Source of the DNA: Acridotheres tristis
Taxonomy: Eukaryota > Chordata > Aves > Passeriformes > Sturnidae
Assembly: GCA_037013685.1 (NCBI GenBank)
Contig: CM072886.1
Coordinates: 88,648,422-88,712,421, forward strand
Direction of reading: 5' to 3'
DNA length: 64,000 nt
How positions within the stretch are numbered: position 1 is the stretch's first letter; each line of letters begins with the position of its first letter. A program made the position numbers and the translations under genes. Positions 49,156 to 61,600 of this stretch are shown here, one piece after another. Under the pieces are notes generated by a model. That model had not been told where the DNA came from. It searched no databases and saw only the letters and a list, made by a program, of their open reading frames with translations.

Positions 49156-49299
49156 AATACTAGAAAACCAAACAAAAAAAACCAACAAAACACCCCCCCC
49201 AAAAAACCAAACCAAAAAAAAAAAAAAAACAAACCAACCCAAGCAAACAAAAAAAAAAACCCAAACAAAAAAAAACAACCAAAAAACCCCCAAACCCTT
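49156..49299. repeat. A/C low-complexity tract
   Basis: About 140 bases consist almost only of A and C on the + strand, with runs of up to 17 A and 9 C and almost no T or G. Two - strand open frames rich in F, V, G and L are products of this bias, not genes. Confidence 0.9.
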
Positions 49300-51947
49300 C
49301 AAACAATATTGCTTCAGAAAAGTCATGCTGGGAGCTACATGTACCACTAAGCACTCTTGATGTTGAATATCATCCTCTAAAGTAGAAGAGTTTCATCATA
49401 TTTTCCAAAAGTGCCAGGTGTTTTCGGACCTTTTATTAAAATTCAAATATATTCTCAAGGAGGCTTCAGACATCCTTGTGATAGCTTTAGAGACTGTCTC
49501 ACATTTTCCAGGTAAATGACTTTCAGAAGTTATAAGAACAATTCTGAAGGGCCTTGGAGTCATCTGTGCCTCTTGTCATCCCTGGTGAATGTTTATTTAG
49601 AAATTTCTGTGGTTGTGAGCACTGAGACATGAGCCCTGTTGCCATATGACAGAGGCACACAAGGGAGACTTTATTTTGACATGACCCTTAACCAGAAGGA
49701 TGCTGAAGAGTTTTGGGTTTTGTTTTGTTTTTTTCCTGTATCTCTTCACCCTCAGAATAATATTTTAATTTCATGTCAGAAAAGTATCAAGAAAGATTTC
49801 TTTCTTTTTTTTTTTCCCCTGCACCCTTACCCCTTTTATAAAAATAAAGCTTTTGCTTTTTCCATGATTAAGTAGGTCATGGTAAAGAAAGAATTCATAT
49901 AGCACATTTCCCTTACAACTGCTTCTTGCTGCTTACTGAGAGTCAAGTGATTTTTCAAAATATGTTTGCACTCCTAACTTGGTTTCTGTTGCAGCTTATT
50001 ACTGCAGAGAGGGGTGCCAGGCATTCTGTCATGTATATCACTGGTACTTTACATTTTTGCTCTAGTACATCTCTGTTTTCTTCCACCTACAAGAACTTCT
50101 TGATTTTTATTTATTAATTTGTATTTTTCCCCTTTTTTGTTCTCTTATTTCAGGCCTTTCTTTTAGTTACTGCAGAAAGCACTGCTGCAGTTAAAAGGAG
50201 TTACCCATTTTTAGTATGTAACAATTTTCAGTGTACTGAAAAGACATACTAAGAGTTCAGAGATGGTATTCTTCCCTGCATTAGGTGATTTTCCTATTCC
50301 CAGAATTACCTGGGAGGAAAACCCCAATCCTATTAAAACTGAGTACACAGTCAGTAGGAAACCTAAGGAAAGGAGAAAACTGGTGAAACTATACCTTTAA
50401 AGGCAGTTTCAGAAAATTTATTTACAAAACATAGAATGAAGTATGGTTTATTATTTTTTGTTTGTTCTTGTGAAAAGTCATGTCTTTTGCATACTCTAGA
50501 TCTGGAAAACAAAATCTGATGTCATATTTAAATGACACATCTTTTCACTTTTCTGAATTCTCCTCTCTATTCTAAAAAGCAGAGGGGAGGGAATGAAAGG
50601 AAATCTAACAGAAATATTTCAACAGAATGCGACTATGAAAATGTAGGCTATTTATGGCAGTGTAATGATAAATAATAAATGGTAATAATGAAGGGAATTT
50701 TAAAAAAACAGACAAGTACAAAATTGAAGAATTGACATTAGTGACTCTGTGTTGAACAGGCCAGTATTGTCTCCCTTAGCTGTCCGTTTTGTACTTGAGC
50801 AGCAGCTGGCAGATTTACCTTGTAAATCTACTACAGCTCATGGCTGAGAGACAACAAAATATTGAGTAGATGGCAACAATGAATTTAAGTGATAATGATC
50901 TTGAGGTTCAAGTGTCTGAAATAATTAACACCTTTTGAGGTTGCTTAAGTACAAAAACATGACTGATTTCATAGGGGCATTTAAAAATGTTTTGATTTAA
51001 ATAAAGTCTGAAGATATTCTCCTTAATTATTGAATAATTAAAATGATTATTTATTTTGTTAGATACCATTCTAATGTTGAATTTCTTGGTAAAAATTGGA
51101 ATAGCTGGAGAAAGCCAAGCCAGGTTATTCTCAAAACCGGAATGTATTATTTGTTTTCTAAATATGTTTGGATATATTATTTTACTGTTCCATTGGAATT
51201 TCTACTTTTCCATAATTCCACTTATTTCCCTAAAACATAGTGGCAAAGGAGTAGTATAGGTTCAGTTGGGAGGAAGAAGTAAGGAAGGTCTCCCTGTTAA
51301 TGCTGAATTTTCAAAAATATCTGATAGGTGTTTGAGCACCAGAAGGTCAGAAAAAACTAATACAGTACCAAGACTTAGTTTTGTGTTTTATATACTTATG
51401 CCATAAAACTGTGAAAGTGAACATCCTCAAGCATGTTTACAATTACTTGCAAAAAATTCTAATTCAAGAGGACATTGTTTTTGGGAACATGCATCCATTT
51501 CAGTTAATGCTGCTAATTAAAAAAACATCTGTGAAACTTTCTTGTGTAATATTTTATTAGATTGATGCAGAAGTAAGTTAAATAAAATGGACTGTATGTT
51601 GTGAGTGAGCCAATGTTATAAAATAAAACGTCCAGGAATATTTGAACTAACACTAAATTGATTCGGGGAAGATGATAGGTCCAACTGCAGACCAATCCAA
51701 CAAAACCCAGTGACTTATACTGTGGGATCTGACTTATTGTACATTTTGCACAATAGGATCTCTCTAAGGCCCAAATGTTGGCTTCTCATTAGAAATTCAC
51801 AAGAAGATATTAATGTTTTGAATTCCTGCTCAACTTCTTACAGACATCCTGGCCAGTGTTTCCTTAATTATAAATTCCATTGCTGTATAGTCCTTGAGCA
51901 ACTCCTGCACGGGATTAGTGGTACAGCCAGAAGAACAAAAAGAGATA
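49300..51947. other. Unique intron
   Basis: AT-rich sequence with short T-runs near 49804. Nothing else recognised. Confidence 0.5.
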
Positions 51948-52297
51948 CCGTGGATCTCTGCTTCACCATGGACCTCCATGGGCTGCAGGGGGACAGCCTG
52001 TCTCACCACAGGCTGCAGCACCTGGAGCATCTCCTGCCTCTCCTTCCTCACTGACCTTGGTGCCTGCAGGACTGTTGCTTTCACTTTTTGTTTTTCCTTA
52101 CTCCTCTTTCACAGCTGCTATGCAGTGTTTTGGTTGTGGGTTTTTTTGCCTGTTATTAAATGGATTATCACAGAATGGTGGGAAGTTTTGGAGCTGGCCA
52201 GAACTGTCTGTCAGTTCTAGGGACAAATGTGGGGGCAGCTCTTGGTGTCTTCTCACAGAAGTCACACCTGCTGCTCCTCTGGTACCAAAACCCAATA
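51948..52297 (-). mobile_element. Truncated LTR remnant of an avian endogenous retrovirus
   Basis: Blocks such as CCATGGACCTCCATGGGCTG, GAGCATCTCCTGCCTCTCCT, CTGACCTTGGTGCCTGCAGG, TTCTCACAGAAGTCACACCT and CTCTGGTACCAAAACCCAAT follow the order of an LTR family I recall as common in neoavian and passerine genomes. By that comparison its sense strand is the - strand. Only the 5' half of the LTR (by its own orientation) is left, with small internal deletions. Neither terminus nor a target duplication was identified, and no retroviral genes are present. Confidence 0.68.
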
Positions 52298-55200
52298 GTC
52301 GCATTATTAAAAGGGAGTGATCTATCACAAATACACAAAATGGTTCTTCATGATGTTCTGAACTTGTGTGTGTGTTACAGTTACACATCAGGGAAAAGCT
52401 TTACCTTTGAGGAAAGATTTCACCTTTCAAGCTGAATGCAAGTTTACTCTAAAAAGAGAAAATCAAATTGATCTCTGCTACTACTGCATATTTAATCAGG
52501 ATGGAAACATAGAGTCAGTTTTGATTACAGAGGATTTATCTATTTGCTACATTCCAATTCCATTTAATATTGGAGTTCTTAAATAGGAATCATTCAGTGT
52601 AAATGTTATATACTCTAAGAAATAGTAAAGAGACTGAAAATATACGTCATATAATAAAAAAGAGTATTATTGGGAAAAGTAAATATACTTCTCTTATAAG
52701 GAGAGACAGGAAATCTTTATTTATTTTGCTTGGTGGACTCAGTTCCAAACAGTGAACTGAGCAAAAAGAAAATGTCATTGAGCAAGAGGCTGAGCCTTCA
52801 CAAGATGTTTAGATAGGCTCTTAGGAAACGAGAGAACAGAGGAGTGAGTAGTCCCTCTTGCTTTGGGATCAGTGATTAAAGAGGCTGGTGACACCTAAGG
52901 AAGAATATAAACTGCTAAATGAGATGCCAAGCACCCGTGCCTTAGAAGTAGCACTCTGTGAGCTGTGCAGCAGGCAGAATCTGATAAAGTTGCTAGATAA
53001 AGTCTAGAAGTATGTCAAGAGGTGTAAAGGTAAGAGAGTTAATTTACTGGGAAATATTTCACTGAATAGATTAAGTCCTCCTCTGCTGTGTCCAGTCCTT
53101 CTAAAGCAAAACCAAATATGCTTACTAAATATGATTGCATATTTTAGTTAAATTAAAGTATGATAGGAAAATCACATAGAGAAAACCCCACCGTTTGGGA
53201 TGAGTTAACTTCAGTTTTAAGACAGAAGTTTAGTGTACTTGCTGGAAGGGGTTGCTGTTTTTCAAATGCAGAACATAGGAATGGTTATAGCAGTTTAGAC
53301 CAGACTTTATGCAAGTATGCGAGGTTTTGGTCCTGCTTTCCTAGAATAGTATTCTGGCCACTAAAAGTCTGTGGTTCAGATGTTTCCTGAGAATATTGCC
53401 ATCTCTCCATTTAGAAGTTTTGATTTTTTTTTTTTTTCTATGAACTAGTCCAATTTAATTTAATGTATTTATGAACTTTTAGCATTCGTAACATCCCCTG
53501 GCAAGACATCTTACACCTACTTTGCACAGTGTGAAATATTCTAGAACAATTGAAAGGTAGTGCTTTTTCTTTCAATGGATAATTATATTGTCACCAGATG
53601 CTGTGGTTGTCAAAGTAGAGGTTCCAAGAGCAGTTGTACAAACTCATGGAAAGAAAATCCAGTTACAGCAATTAAATGCAAAAATATAATTGCTGGCTTT
53701 TAAAGTACCTAAATTGGAGATACTTGAAAACAGAGAGAAACCTCAGGGGAAGCGTGCCCTGCCCATATAAAGCAGGCAGAGTTTGCTAACTTGATTGACA
53801 TTTTTTGTAGCTCCAAGCAGTTGTCTATATGTTCGTCACTGAATTGTGTGTATTTATTGATGACTTTAAAGAAGTCAATGAAAATTAAATTGAAGTAATT
53901 GTTGGTGTTCCTCATCTCTTAGCTCCATTTGAGCTGATGTTGTAGCAGAGCTAGTTTCTAAGCAAGATTTTGCAGAGGATAGGAATAAGTCTTTGTACCT
54001 TTGTTCTCTCTTTTCAAAGAAGTCTCTTTATAGATTTATGAGCATTTAGGGTAGAGTGCTGCTGAAAGCTCTGATATCACTTGATAAAGTTGGATATTTT
54101 ATTATGCAGATGACAGCTGTTTGTTAGTCCCTCTTTTCATAAAGACTCTCTAACATCAATTGTCAGTAGCTCAATAGACACCAAAATAGTTCCTCATGTT
54201 TACTTTTACTCAGAAAAGTATAGTTGTGCCAGAATACAGCTTGCTGAGAAACAGTTCAGCATAGCTATCCAACAGCTAGAAATCTAAACATCTGACACAT
54301 CTGACCAGTGTATCCATCCCAACAATGCTCATTGCTGTGCAACTCTAACAAGATCAGTTGAATTGCAAGGATCTGCTGTTGTGCTGGCCCTGTAATTACT
54401 CAAACCTGTCAATGTTATGGAGTTGGCAAAACTTTTTACTGTATAAGAGCCATATGAATTTCTGTTCTGTGCGCCAAGGACTTACAGTATGTTATGGTTA
54501 TGACCATGAGGAATTCACGACACACCTCAGTGTCTCTTTCACTGTCTGCCAGACAGCTTTCCTGGCAGCCAACAACCCTCACAAGTCAGTCTTACTGCTT
54601 CTCCTGACTTCAGTGATGTGTGGCCTTCACATGGCACATCCCTTCTCAGCTGCAGAGGGCCTTTGTGTAGGTTGGAGTCTCTCCTGTGTATTCAGCTGCT
54701 GTGCCATTCTCTCCAGAAATGTTTCTTGTCCGTGTGCACCCCTAACGCCTCAGGCAGCTCTTCCTCCTTGTGTATTCAGATCTTTTTCTCAGTAGAGGAT
54801 TGTAGTTTTTATTTTTCAGCCGTTCCTCTGAAGAGGATTCAGGAAGGTTAATACTTCAATCCCTTTGACTCATCTCCTGTGCAGCACTTCATCTGGCTAT
54901 TTTTCCTAATTAAAATATGTAGTTCCATGCACACTTTGTCAGATGCCAGCTGTGATATTAAGCTGTCTTTGTCACAGCAAGAGGCAGGTCACTTCACAAC
55001 CTTTGCTTAGTGATTTGGTTATATTTTTCCTTCTGAATTTCCCAGGTAATCTGTATCAAGTCAGTGTGTTAAGAGATACACCTAATGTAATTATTTCATT
55101 AATATGTATGTTTGCTATTTATATTTTGCTTATTTCTGGTTTTTGGCTGAGAATAAGTTTAGCAATTAATGTGTTTGGGATAGGTAGTTCGCAGCCCCTT

Positions 55201-57849
55201 CTCCTGAAGAAAACTGTGATAAGTGACAAATCACATATATTTGAAATTTGATTTTGGTAAACGTATTGCAGCCATGGTCAGGATTTCAATGTGTAGCCAA
55301 GTTCAGGGGCACAGTATAGCTGTCTGGTTTTATGTAGGGATTGAAAGTGAGCTGCAGTTCAACTCAATGAAGTGGACATGTTGATGACAATTCAGGCAAA
55401 ATATCAAAATTTGGTAGTAAAAACAGTGTTGGCTCCTTCAGATTATATTTTTCATGATGTAAGTTTGGGACTTTTTATGAAGGATTCTTTCTCGTTCATT
55501 GCTGTCAGTCATGCTGCAATTAGTAAGACAGCTGCTTGTGATCCACATGTGGCCAGGACTTTCTAGCCTTTGCTTTTTAATGTGGATTTTGGTTCTTCTG
55601 CAGTCTTCTGGTGTCCTGTAAATAGATGGCTGCAAAGGGTTTTTCCTGGACCTAGCTGGAGTCACTTGGAGTCAACAATTCAGGAAGTCATTTGGTGGTC
55701 ATATGATGGGAATTTCAGTGATTGTCGTCTTTCAACAGCACTGTCCTATTGTGCATGTAGGGTTTGGAAATTGAAGACCATGAGCAGAGGTGGTGGCCAC
55801 CTGGGATTTCTGAAAAACTCCAGTTGTTCACAGGGCTTCAGGAGCTCGCTAAGGATATGTTTGTCAGACTAGAGGCAGGAAGAAACCTTTTCTCCTGATT
55901 GTCTGTCTGGCTTGGTAGGGCTATTATTTTTATCTGAATGGGGTTTTTTTTAATGCTTGTGACAGACTGTTCTGTTGCTTGCAGGGAAGAATGTTATACA
56001 CAGTGTATGTTGTGAAATGTGACATTAAACAAATGTGAAAGTCTGCTTTCTCCCATATTTCTCATTTTTCCTTTCATTTCTGTCCAGTTGTGGCCAGCCA
56101 CAGTATTAAGTTCTTGTTCTTTATCTCTGAAACATACTTTAGACTGTTGGGACAGTTTTGCTCAAGGAGTAGGCAGAGTCTAGTCTAATTATTCATGGAG
56201 GCTTAGAAGAGAGAGAGCTGAGACTAGTCAGGAGGAAAGTACAAAGGTGAAAACATGGTAGGCTTTTAACGAGTGAAGCCCAGGTGTTATTGTAGGTACT
56301 TTTGATTGATTTGTAATATATCTAGCAATGTGAAGCTTTCACTTTGGGAGAGATGAACAGACATTTTGAACATTTTGGCATACCTTCTCAAAACAATTGC
56401 TGTGTGTTTGAAAAAGGATTGTTGTCATGCTAGTATATTCATAACCATGAAAATTCAAGTAAGAATGAAAGACCTTGTACCAATTCTGGACCTCCCAGCA
56501 AGCTGACCTACTGCAACTCATAAGTTCTTAAGTTTACTGCAGTGAGAAATATTTTGTAGGCAAATAGTAGTTAAAGAAGCATCAGTGTCTTGTGATTTAC
56601 AAGTGGGTTTTAGTGTGAATTTTAATTTAGATAGCATGTCATAAGTCTTTATCATTTATTCATAACTTTTCATGTACATGGCCCTTCACAGGCTATAACT
56701 TCGGACATGTAAAAGTTATGTTACTATTAACATAATTTTTATTTCATATATGGCTTATATTCTCAAACCGCTACTTAGTGACACATTTTAGACGTGACCT
56801 AATAAAAAAAAAAAAAACAAAACTGGTTTTATGTTGGTATGAAAGCCAGTTCAGCAATCTCTTCTACTGCAGCTTCATATGATGAGGTGGATGAAGGAAA
56901 AGACTTGGCTAAATGTCAATTAAGTGCAGATACCTAAAGCTCTAGTGTCCTTGTCTACTTATAAATTCAAGAAGTAGCTGAGCCTTCTGGTTGCACTTGG
57001 AATAAACTGGTCTTTAAGTAAGGAGTGAAGGAGTAAGACTAGAGAATGCTGCTTCTTCCACTGATCCCAGTCTTAATTCCCTCACAATGTGAGCTTGTCA
57101 CCAGCACATTAAACTGACAGGGGAGCCTCTGCTGTACGAGTGGTTCTGGGTTTTTTTCCTGCATTAAGAAGGAAAGCATTGGGCTATATTATGCAATTTA
57201 AGAGAGTCTGTGCATTAAATATCTGTATCCCACTTTTGAATAAGTGGGAACAGTAATTCTATTCTTGAAGCTAGAATGCAAATATAATAATTTTTCTTTT
57301 AGCATATTAATTCAGTAAGGAGATTAATATAAGCTTCCAAACTTCTTAGTCAAAATCTTTATTCTCTCTGCAGAATGCAATACAATTACTACTTGGATGC
57401 TGATAGTAAATGAACTGTTTTATTGAATAGTTGTAATGAAATATTGGAGGCTGGTGTGTGATAGTTCTTATAAAGACTACATTCAAGGAAGACTTTGTAG
57501 AGGAGCAAAAGAGAGCAGAAGTCTTCTGTTTCAAAAAGAGAAAGGAGTGGCCATTAGTGGAGGAGTGACAGCCACTATTACATTCTATTGATACTTCTGA
57601 CTTCCAGTATGGTTTGGAATCAACTTCTTACCTTCAGGCACATAATTTATTAATACTCTGTTGCAAGCTTAGGAATTAGGGTTATTAGGAATGATTAATA
57701 CTACTTTATTCAAGGATTGATATATATTTTGCAATACTGACTAGCATGAGCCTTTTTTTTTTTTCTTAATTTTCAGTTCTGATCTCAGTTTGCAGTAAAA
57801 TTCTTTACACCTGAAATAATGACCAAACTAATTATCAGGGAAGCCAAGA
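52298..57849. other. Unique intron
   Basis: No gene or named transposon was recognised. A poly(T) run is at about 53426-53438 and a 13-base A run at about 56804-56816. The 145-codon open frame at 54358-54795 (+) is cysteine-rich by composition but has no recognisable domain or signal of selection. Confidence 0.5.
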
Positions 57850-57905
57850 GCAGGTCAGAAGGAGATCTCAGAATGTCATCTAGCCCAGCCTTCCCCTCAA
57901 AGCTG
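57850..57905 (-). mobile_element. CR1 3'-end relic
   Basis: The + strand CAGGTCAGAAGGAGATCTCA and AATGTCATCTAGCCCAGCCT resemble the antisense CR1 3' terminus. The match is short and degraded. It lies about 600 bases upstream of the GABBR2 exon. Confidence 0.5.
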
Positions 57906-58462
57906 TGTGAGCTATGAGAACAGAACGATTAATTCTTAGCACTTCAAAAGAATATTTTGTTATCTTTTGAAAACTTTGTGTTATCTTTCTAAATGACAGG
58001 CTCTCTGCTATATATTTTTGCATAGAATACTGAGGTTGGACTTTAAGTGGAAGTTTGAGTAGAAGCTCCTTAGGAGTCTTCTTTAGAGACAGAACTTTTT
58101 TTTATAGAGATCATCAGTAGTGTCAAATTTTCCTTCAACTATGGAAGCCTTGCTGACAATCTGGTGTTATATTCCAAATTTTGCTTTGGGAAATGGTAGC
58201 ACTAAATGTAGAAAATGTTTTGGTCAACCATTTGTTACTGGACTTTTTTGTTATTTGTCAAATGGTGGTACTAAAATTCTGGCTTTGTAGAATGTAACAA
58301 GGCGTTTTGCTGTTCTTTTACTATGGTTCATTAGGAGTCCAGAAGAGAGTGCTCTAATTTTTCATGTTTAGGTCTTATGTTTATGTCTGTGGAATCCATA
58401 TTTTTTTCCCTGCACAACTGCTCAACAGTTTATTTCTTAGTTAATTTATTTGTGACATTGAA
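57906..58462. other. Intron 1 sequence just upstream of the exon
   Basis: AT-rich unique sequence leading into the polypyrimidine tract. No gene or repeat was recognised with confidence. Confidence 0.5.
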
Positions 58463-58495
58463 TATTGTCTCTCTTTTTTTTTTTCTTTTTTCCAG
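58463..58495 (+). promoter_or_regulatory. 3' splice site of GABBR2 intron 1 (polypyrimidine tract and AG)
   Basis: About 30 bases of almost pure pyrimidine, mostly T, end in TTTTTTCCAG directly before the exon. This is a strong vertebrate acceptor. No single branch point stands out; candidate adenines lie in the AT-rich sequence 20-60 bases upstream. Confidence 0.9.
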
Positions 58496-58633
58496 TGTGA
58501 TAATGCAAAAGGACTCAAAGCCTTCTATGATGCAATAAAATATGGACCTAATCACCTGATGGTTTTTGGTGGTGTATGTGCAACAGTTACTTCTATCATT
58601 GCTGAATCTCTAAAGGGATGGAATTTGGTTCAG
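58496..58633 (+). CDS. GABBR2: GABBR2 exon 2 (GABA-B receptor subunit 2, extracellular domain)
   Basis: This is an internal coding exon of 46 codons in phase 0 at both ends. Its translation starts [20 protein letters not shown], continues through LMVFGGVC, and ends [11 protein letters not shown] recognise this as the lobe-1 segment of the GABA-B receptor subunit 2 Venus flytrap domain. GABBR2 is a class C GPCR subunit that pairs with GABBR1 at the neuronal plasma membrane; it does not bind GABA itself but couples to Gi/o. The cysteines at exon residues 1 and 28 correspond to a disulfide pair known in the human protein (about Cys108 and Cys135). The exon is bounded by an AG acceptor after a pyrimidine tract and by CAG|GTAAGG. 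Compared with the mammalian sequence as I remember it, residues 29, 30 and 40 differ (A, T and K in place of P, S and Q). No stop or frameshift is present. The remaining exons lie outside the window. Confidence 0.93.
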
Positions 58634-58639
58634 GTAAGG
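58631..58639 (+). promoter_or_regulatory. 5' splice site of GABBR2 intron 2
   Basis: The sequence CAG|GTAAGG is close to the ideal U1-complementary donor. It falls exactly where the GABBR2 reading frame stops matching the protein. Confidence 0.9.
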
Positions 58640-61600
58640 CATGGAATGGAATATATTCTGGTGCTGACTGTTATGTGTCTCTGGATTTAAAAAAAAATTT
58701 TAAAAAATTGAAACTTAGGTTTAATGCTTTTAAAGCTTAGCATTTTGTGTAATTTTTATGTTTCACTTTTGAAGGCCAGTGAAATTATGTGTAAAGATTA
58801 GTTACTTGTATGTCGTGCTGGATTTTTAGGTTTGGAATTTCATTATACTCAAAAATGCTTGTGAGTTCACGGTAGCAGTCATGTGTCTCAGTAGGTTAAT
58901 TAAATAAAAAATAATGTATCTCAAAAAGCAACCTAGGTGAAATCAAATTCAGGCATGGTAGAGGGGCAAACCTAGGACTTTTGAGAAGTTAGAAAAAACA
59001 ACTCATCAGGCCTTAAATTATGGTACTTCAGGGTATTTACTCAGTCTGTAGTCAGTCAGAATGCAGTAATTCCTATGCACTTTAAAAGTGCTGGAAGTGC
59101 ATAAATTCTAAATAGTGATTGGGTTCATGTCTCAGTATTTAACTCACGAAGCACATTTATTCTCAGTTGTTCTTCTTTCTGACTTTCTCAAAGGTCAAGT
59201 TTGTGGAAAGGTTTCCTCTGCTGAGGAATCAGAATTTATTAATACTAATCTCTAAAACGCAGATGATAACAGCATGATTTTCTTCATTTATTCAGTCATA
59301 TGACTAATAAAAAATTTCAGATGGATGGCTGATCATATAGCCATTGAGTTCTGCTTTTCTGATGTGGAAATATCCTGACTTTCTACTTGGTATTCATATT
59401 GCCCAAAGATAATCCTGTATATTTTTTTTTTCTTAAAAACTCTAAGTTATTCTATAGTGAAACAAAAAATATACAACAATTACCTGTGGTTACATTTACA
59501 AACAGACTCATCTTTTCCACCCGGGATACTCACTGAGAGTGGTGCAGCAAGAACAAATGAGGCATAATTAAATTTGTGAAGAAGATGATGATCAGAGTAC
59601 AAATGAGAAAATCTTAGGAGGATAATTAAAGTAGCTCGTTAACTGTGTTTGCAATATTTGTCAGATCGGATCTTTTTTCTTCTGCTTTGGGATTTTTTTC
59701 TGATGTAAAAAAAATCCTCTGTGGAAACCAAATAATAGTGTGTCTCTGGGGAGATTGGAGAAAATAACAAAGCTTGAAACTAGCCTTTAACACTCCCTCT
59801 TAAATTTGGTCTAGTTCATGACCTTTGATGTAGTATATGGCCTGAGCTCTGGCTTTTTGAATGTGTCACTTGGAATTTCTGTATGATGTAGGGTGTTTTA
59901 AACAGCTGGATTTCATTGTGCTAAAAATCTTTGAATTTGTAGTTAAGTTCTGCCTGATAAAATCTGGAAATCAATTTGCTGATGAAGTTGCGCAGTCTGA
60001 GGAAGGGTGATTAGAAAGCTTTCAAATTCCTGAATTTGTTAATTTATATGTTCAATTATAGAATGGTATGAAGTATTGCTACCACAGAGAATTTATTTCT
60101 CTGTGTTTAACCATTATGACTATGTTTTAAACATTATTTATTATATCAGTTCATCAAGCTTGAGCTTGGTATCCTGTGGGCACTAGATAAATCCTCATGT
60201 GTCAAAGCTGCTCTTTATGTCAGGTTTTTATACCTTGATTGGCTGAATGATGAAAAACCCAAAAATAACAGCATGGCTGGGAAGTGTGGCAAGGCTTAGT
60301 ACATGCAGCAATGGCAATAATCTAAATATTGTTTGTGGAAGTGTTATATCATATAGTGACAGCAATATGTGTATCTGCAAATCGGCAGATGTAGCATGTA
60401 TAAGATAGTGGGGAAACAGAGTACAAATCCTTCTACTCCTCAGGATCCACTGTCATAAGTGTCTCTGATTAAAAGCTTAACTTGAGTAGAAGAAGATAGA
60501 AATCTGTAGTTCTCAGAAGTGGAGCAATAATATTCAGCCTGATAAAATACAAGGCTGTCCTCCCTCGAAACTTGAAACCTCAAGGAATCACAGGGAACTC
60601 ACATAAATTACTTTATGAAATCATGATGATGATGAAATCATTTCATGTTGCAGTCAGGAAGAGGGAAAACAGCATAGAGACAAAAACTAACCTGGCATTG
60701 TATTATTGAATAGAGGATTTTCATTTGGATGTCTGACTCCAAAGCTTTGTCCCTGTCCTTGTGCCTGCAGTCATGAAAACAAAGCTCATAACCCTAGCAA
60801 GAACACTTGATTGGATTTGATTTGATTTACACAGGTGTCATGAGGTTCAGTAAAGTGATGACTCTCTTACACGCAAGAGAAATACGGGATTATACTGATA
60901 GTCTTGAGAAAAATAGGGATGAAAGAAGAATAACAGAATATAAAAACTAAAAGAAGAAATTACTTTCCTGAGCAAATACAATATAAGGCTTGCTGACTGC
61001 AAAACCACTCTGAAAGCCTTTTAGCCCTGATTTCCAAGATACTGGGTGATTGTTTTTCCTCTGTTTGGATTAATTTTTCTTTTCTGCCTCTTCTCCATTC
61101 TCTACAATAAAAAGTTGTCAAAACCAAACAAAGAAATAAAAGACCAAGAGCATAAATGTGCTGGAAATTTTCATATTTCATTTTCTACTCGGGCAGTTGC
61201 AGAAATGATGAGGGAGGGGAAGGATATAGATTCTTACAAGGCAGCTTCAGTCTCTCCTTACTGTGTGCTTTTGATAATGATAGTGTCTTTTTTACTTAAC
61301 TGGTTAAATCAGGTCACTGATGGCCTGCAACAATGTGAAATAAGGAAGATTATAGTGGTTGAGGAAAGACTCAGTCTGAAGGTGACATGTCTTATTTCCA
61401 TGTCATATCAAAAAATAGGTACTTTTCCTTCTCCATCTTGACAAATTCTGATTTAGTTATGATCAGCAGCAGAAAGGGAATTTGTGTTCTCAATTAGCTG
61501 CCTTCAACTGCTGGCTGATTTAATTATCTCTCACTGTAATAAAATTAATTATTTTTAATGGAGCATTTTTTATCTGTGAAAGGAGCAAGTTGTTTTAGTC

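Larger units (their letters stand above)
1..58495 (+). other. GABBR2 intron 1, 3' portion (over 58 kb)
   Basis: Because the exon at 58496 carries the segment beginning at the residue equivalent to human Cys108, everything upstream is intron, assuming the assembly is contiguous. Exon 1 (signal peptide and start of the extracellular domain) is not in the window. A very long first intron is known for GABBR2 in other vertebrates. The intron is AT-rich and dominated by unique sequence with sparse CR1 and LTR remnants. No nested gene was supported on either strand. Confidence 0.85.

Noticed and set aside
49135..49354. Two - strand open frames rich in F, V, G and L
   Set aside because: They are direct translations of the A/C low-complexity tract.
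54358..54795. 145-codon cysteine-rich open frame (+), considered as a small secreted protein
   Set aside because: It has no signal peptide, its cysteines show no regular spacing, and the composition follows the local pyrimidine bias.
58018..58050. Possible CR1 3' terminus (CATAGAATACTGAGGTTGGA)
   Set aside because: Only about 20 bases match and nothing continues, so it is too short to call.
61046..61441. 131-codon open frame (+) in intron 2 with a hydrophobic N-terminus
   Set aside because: The hydrophobic start comes from a T-rich stretch. There is no domain and no transcript evidence visible in the sequence.
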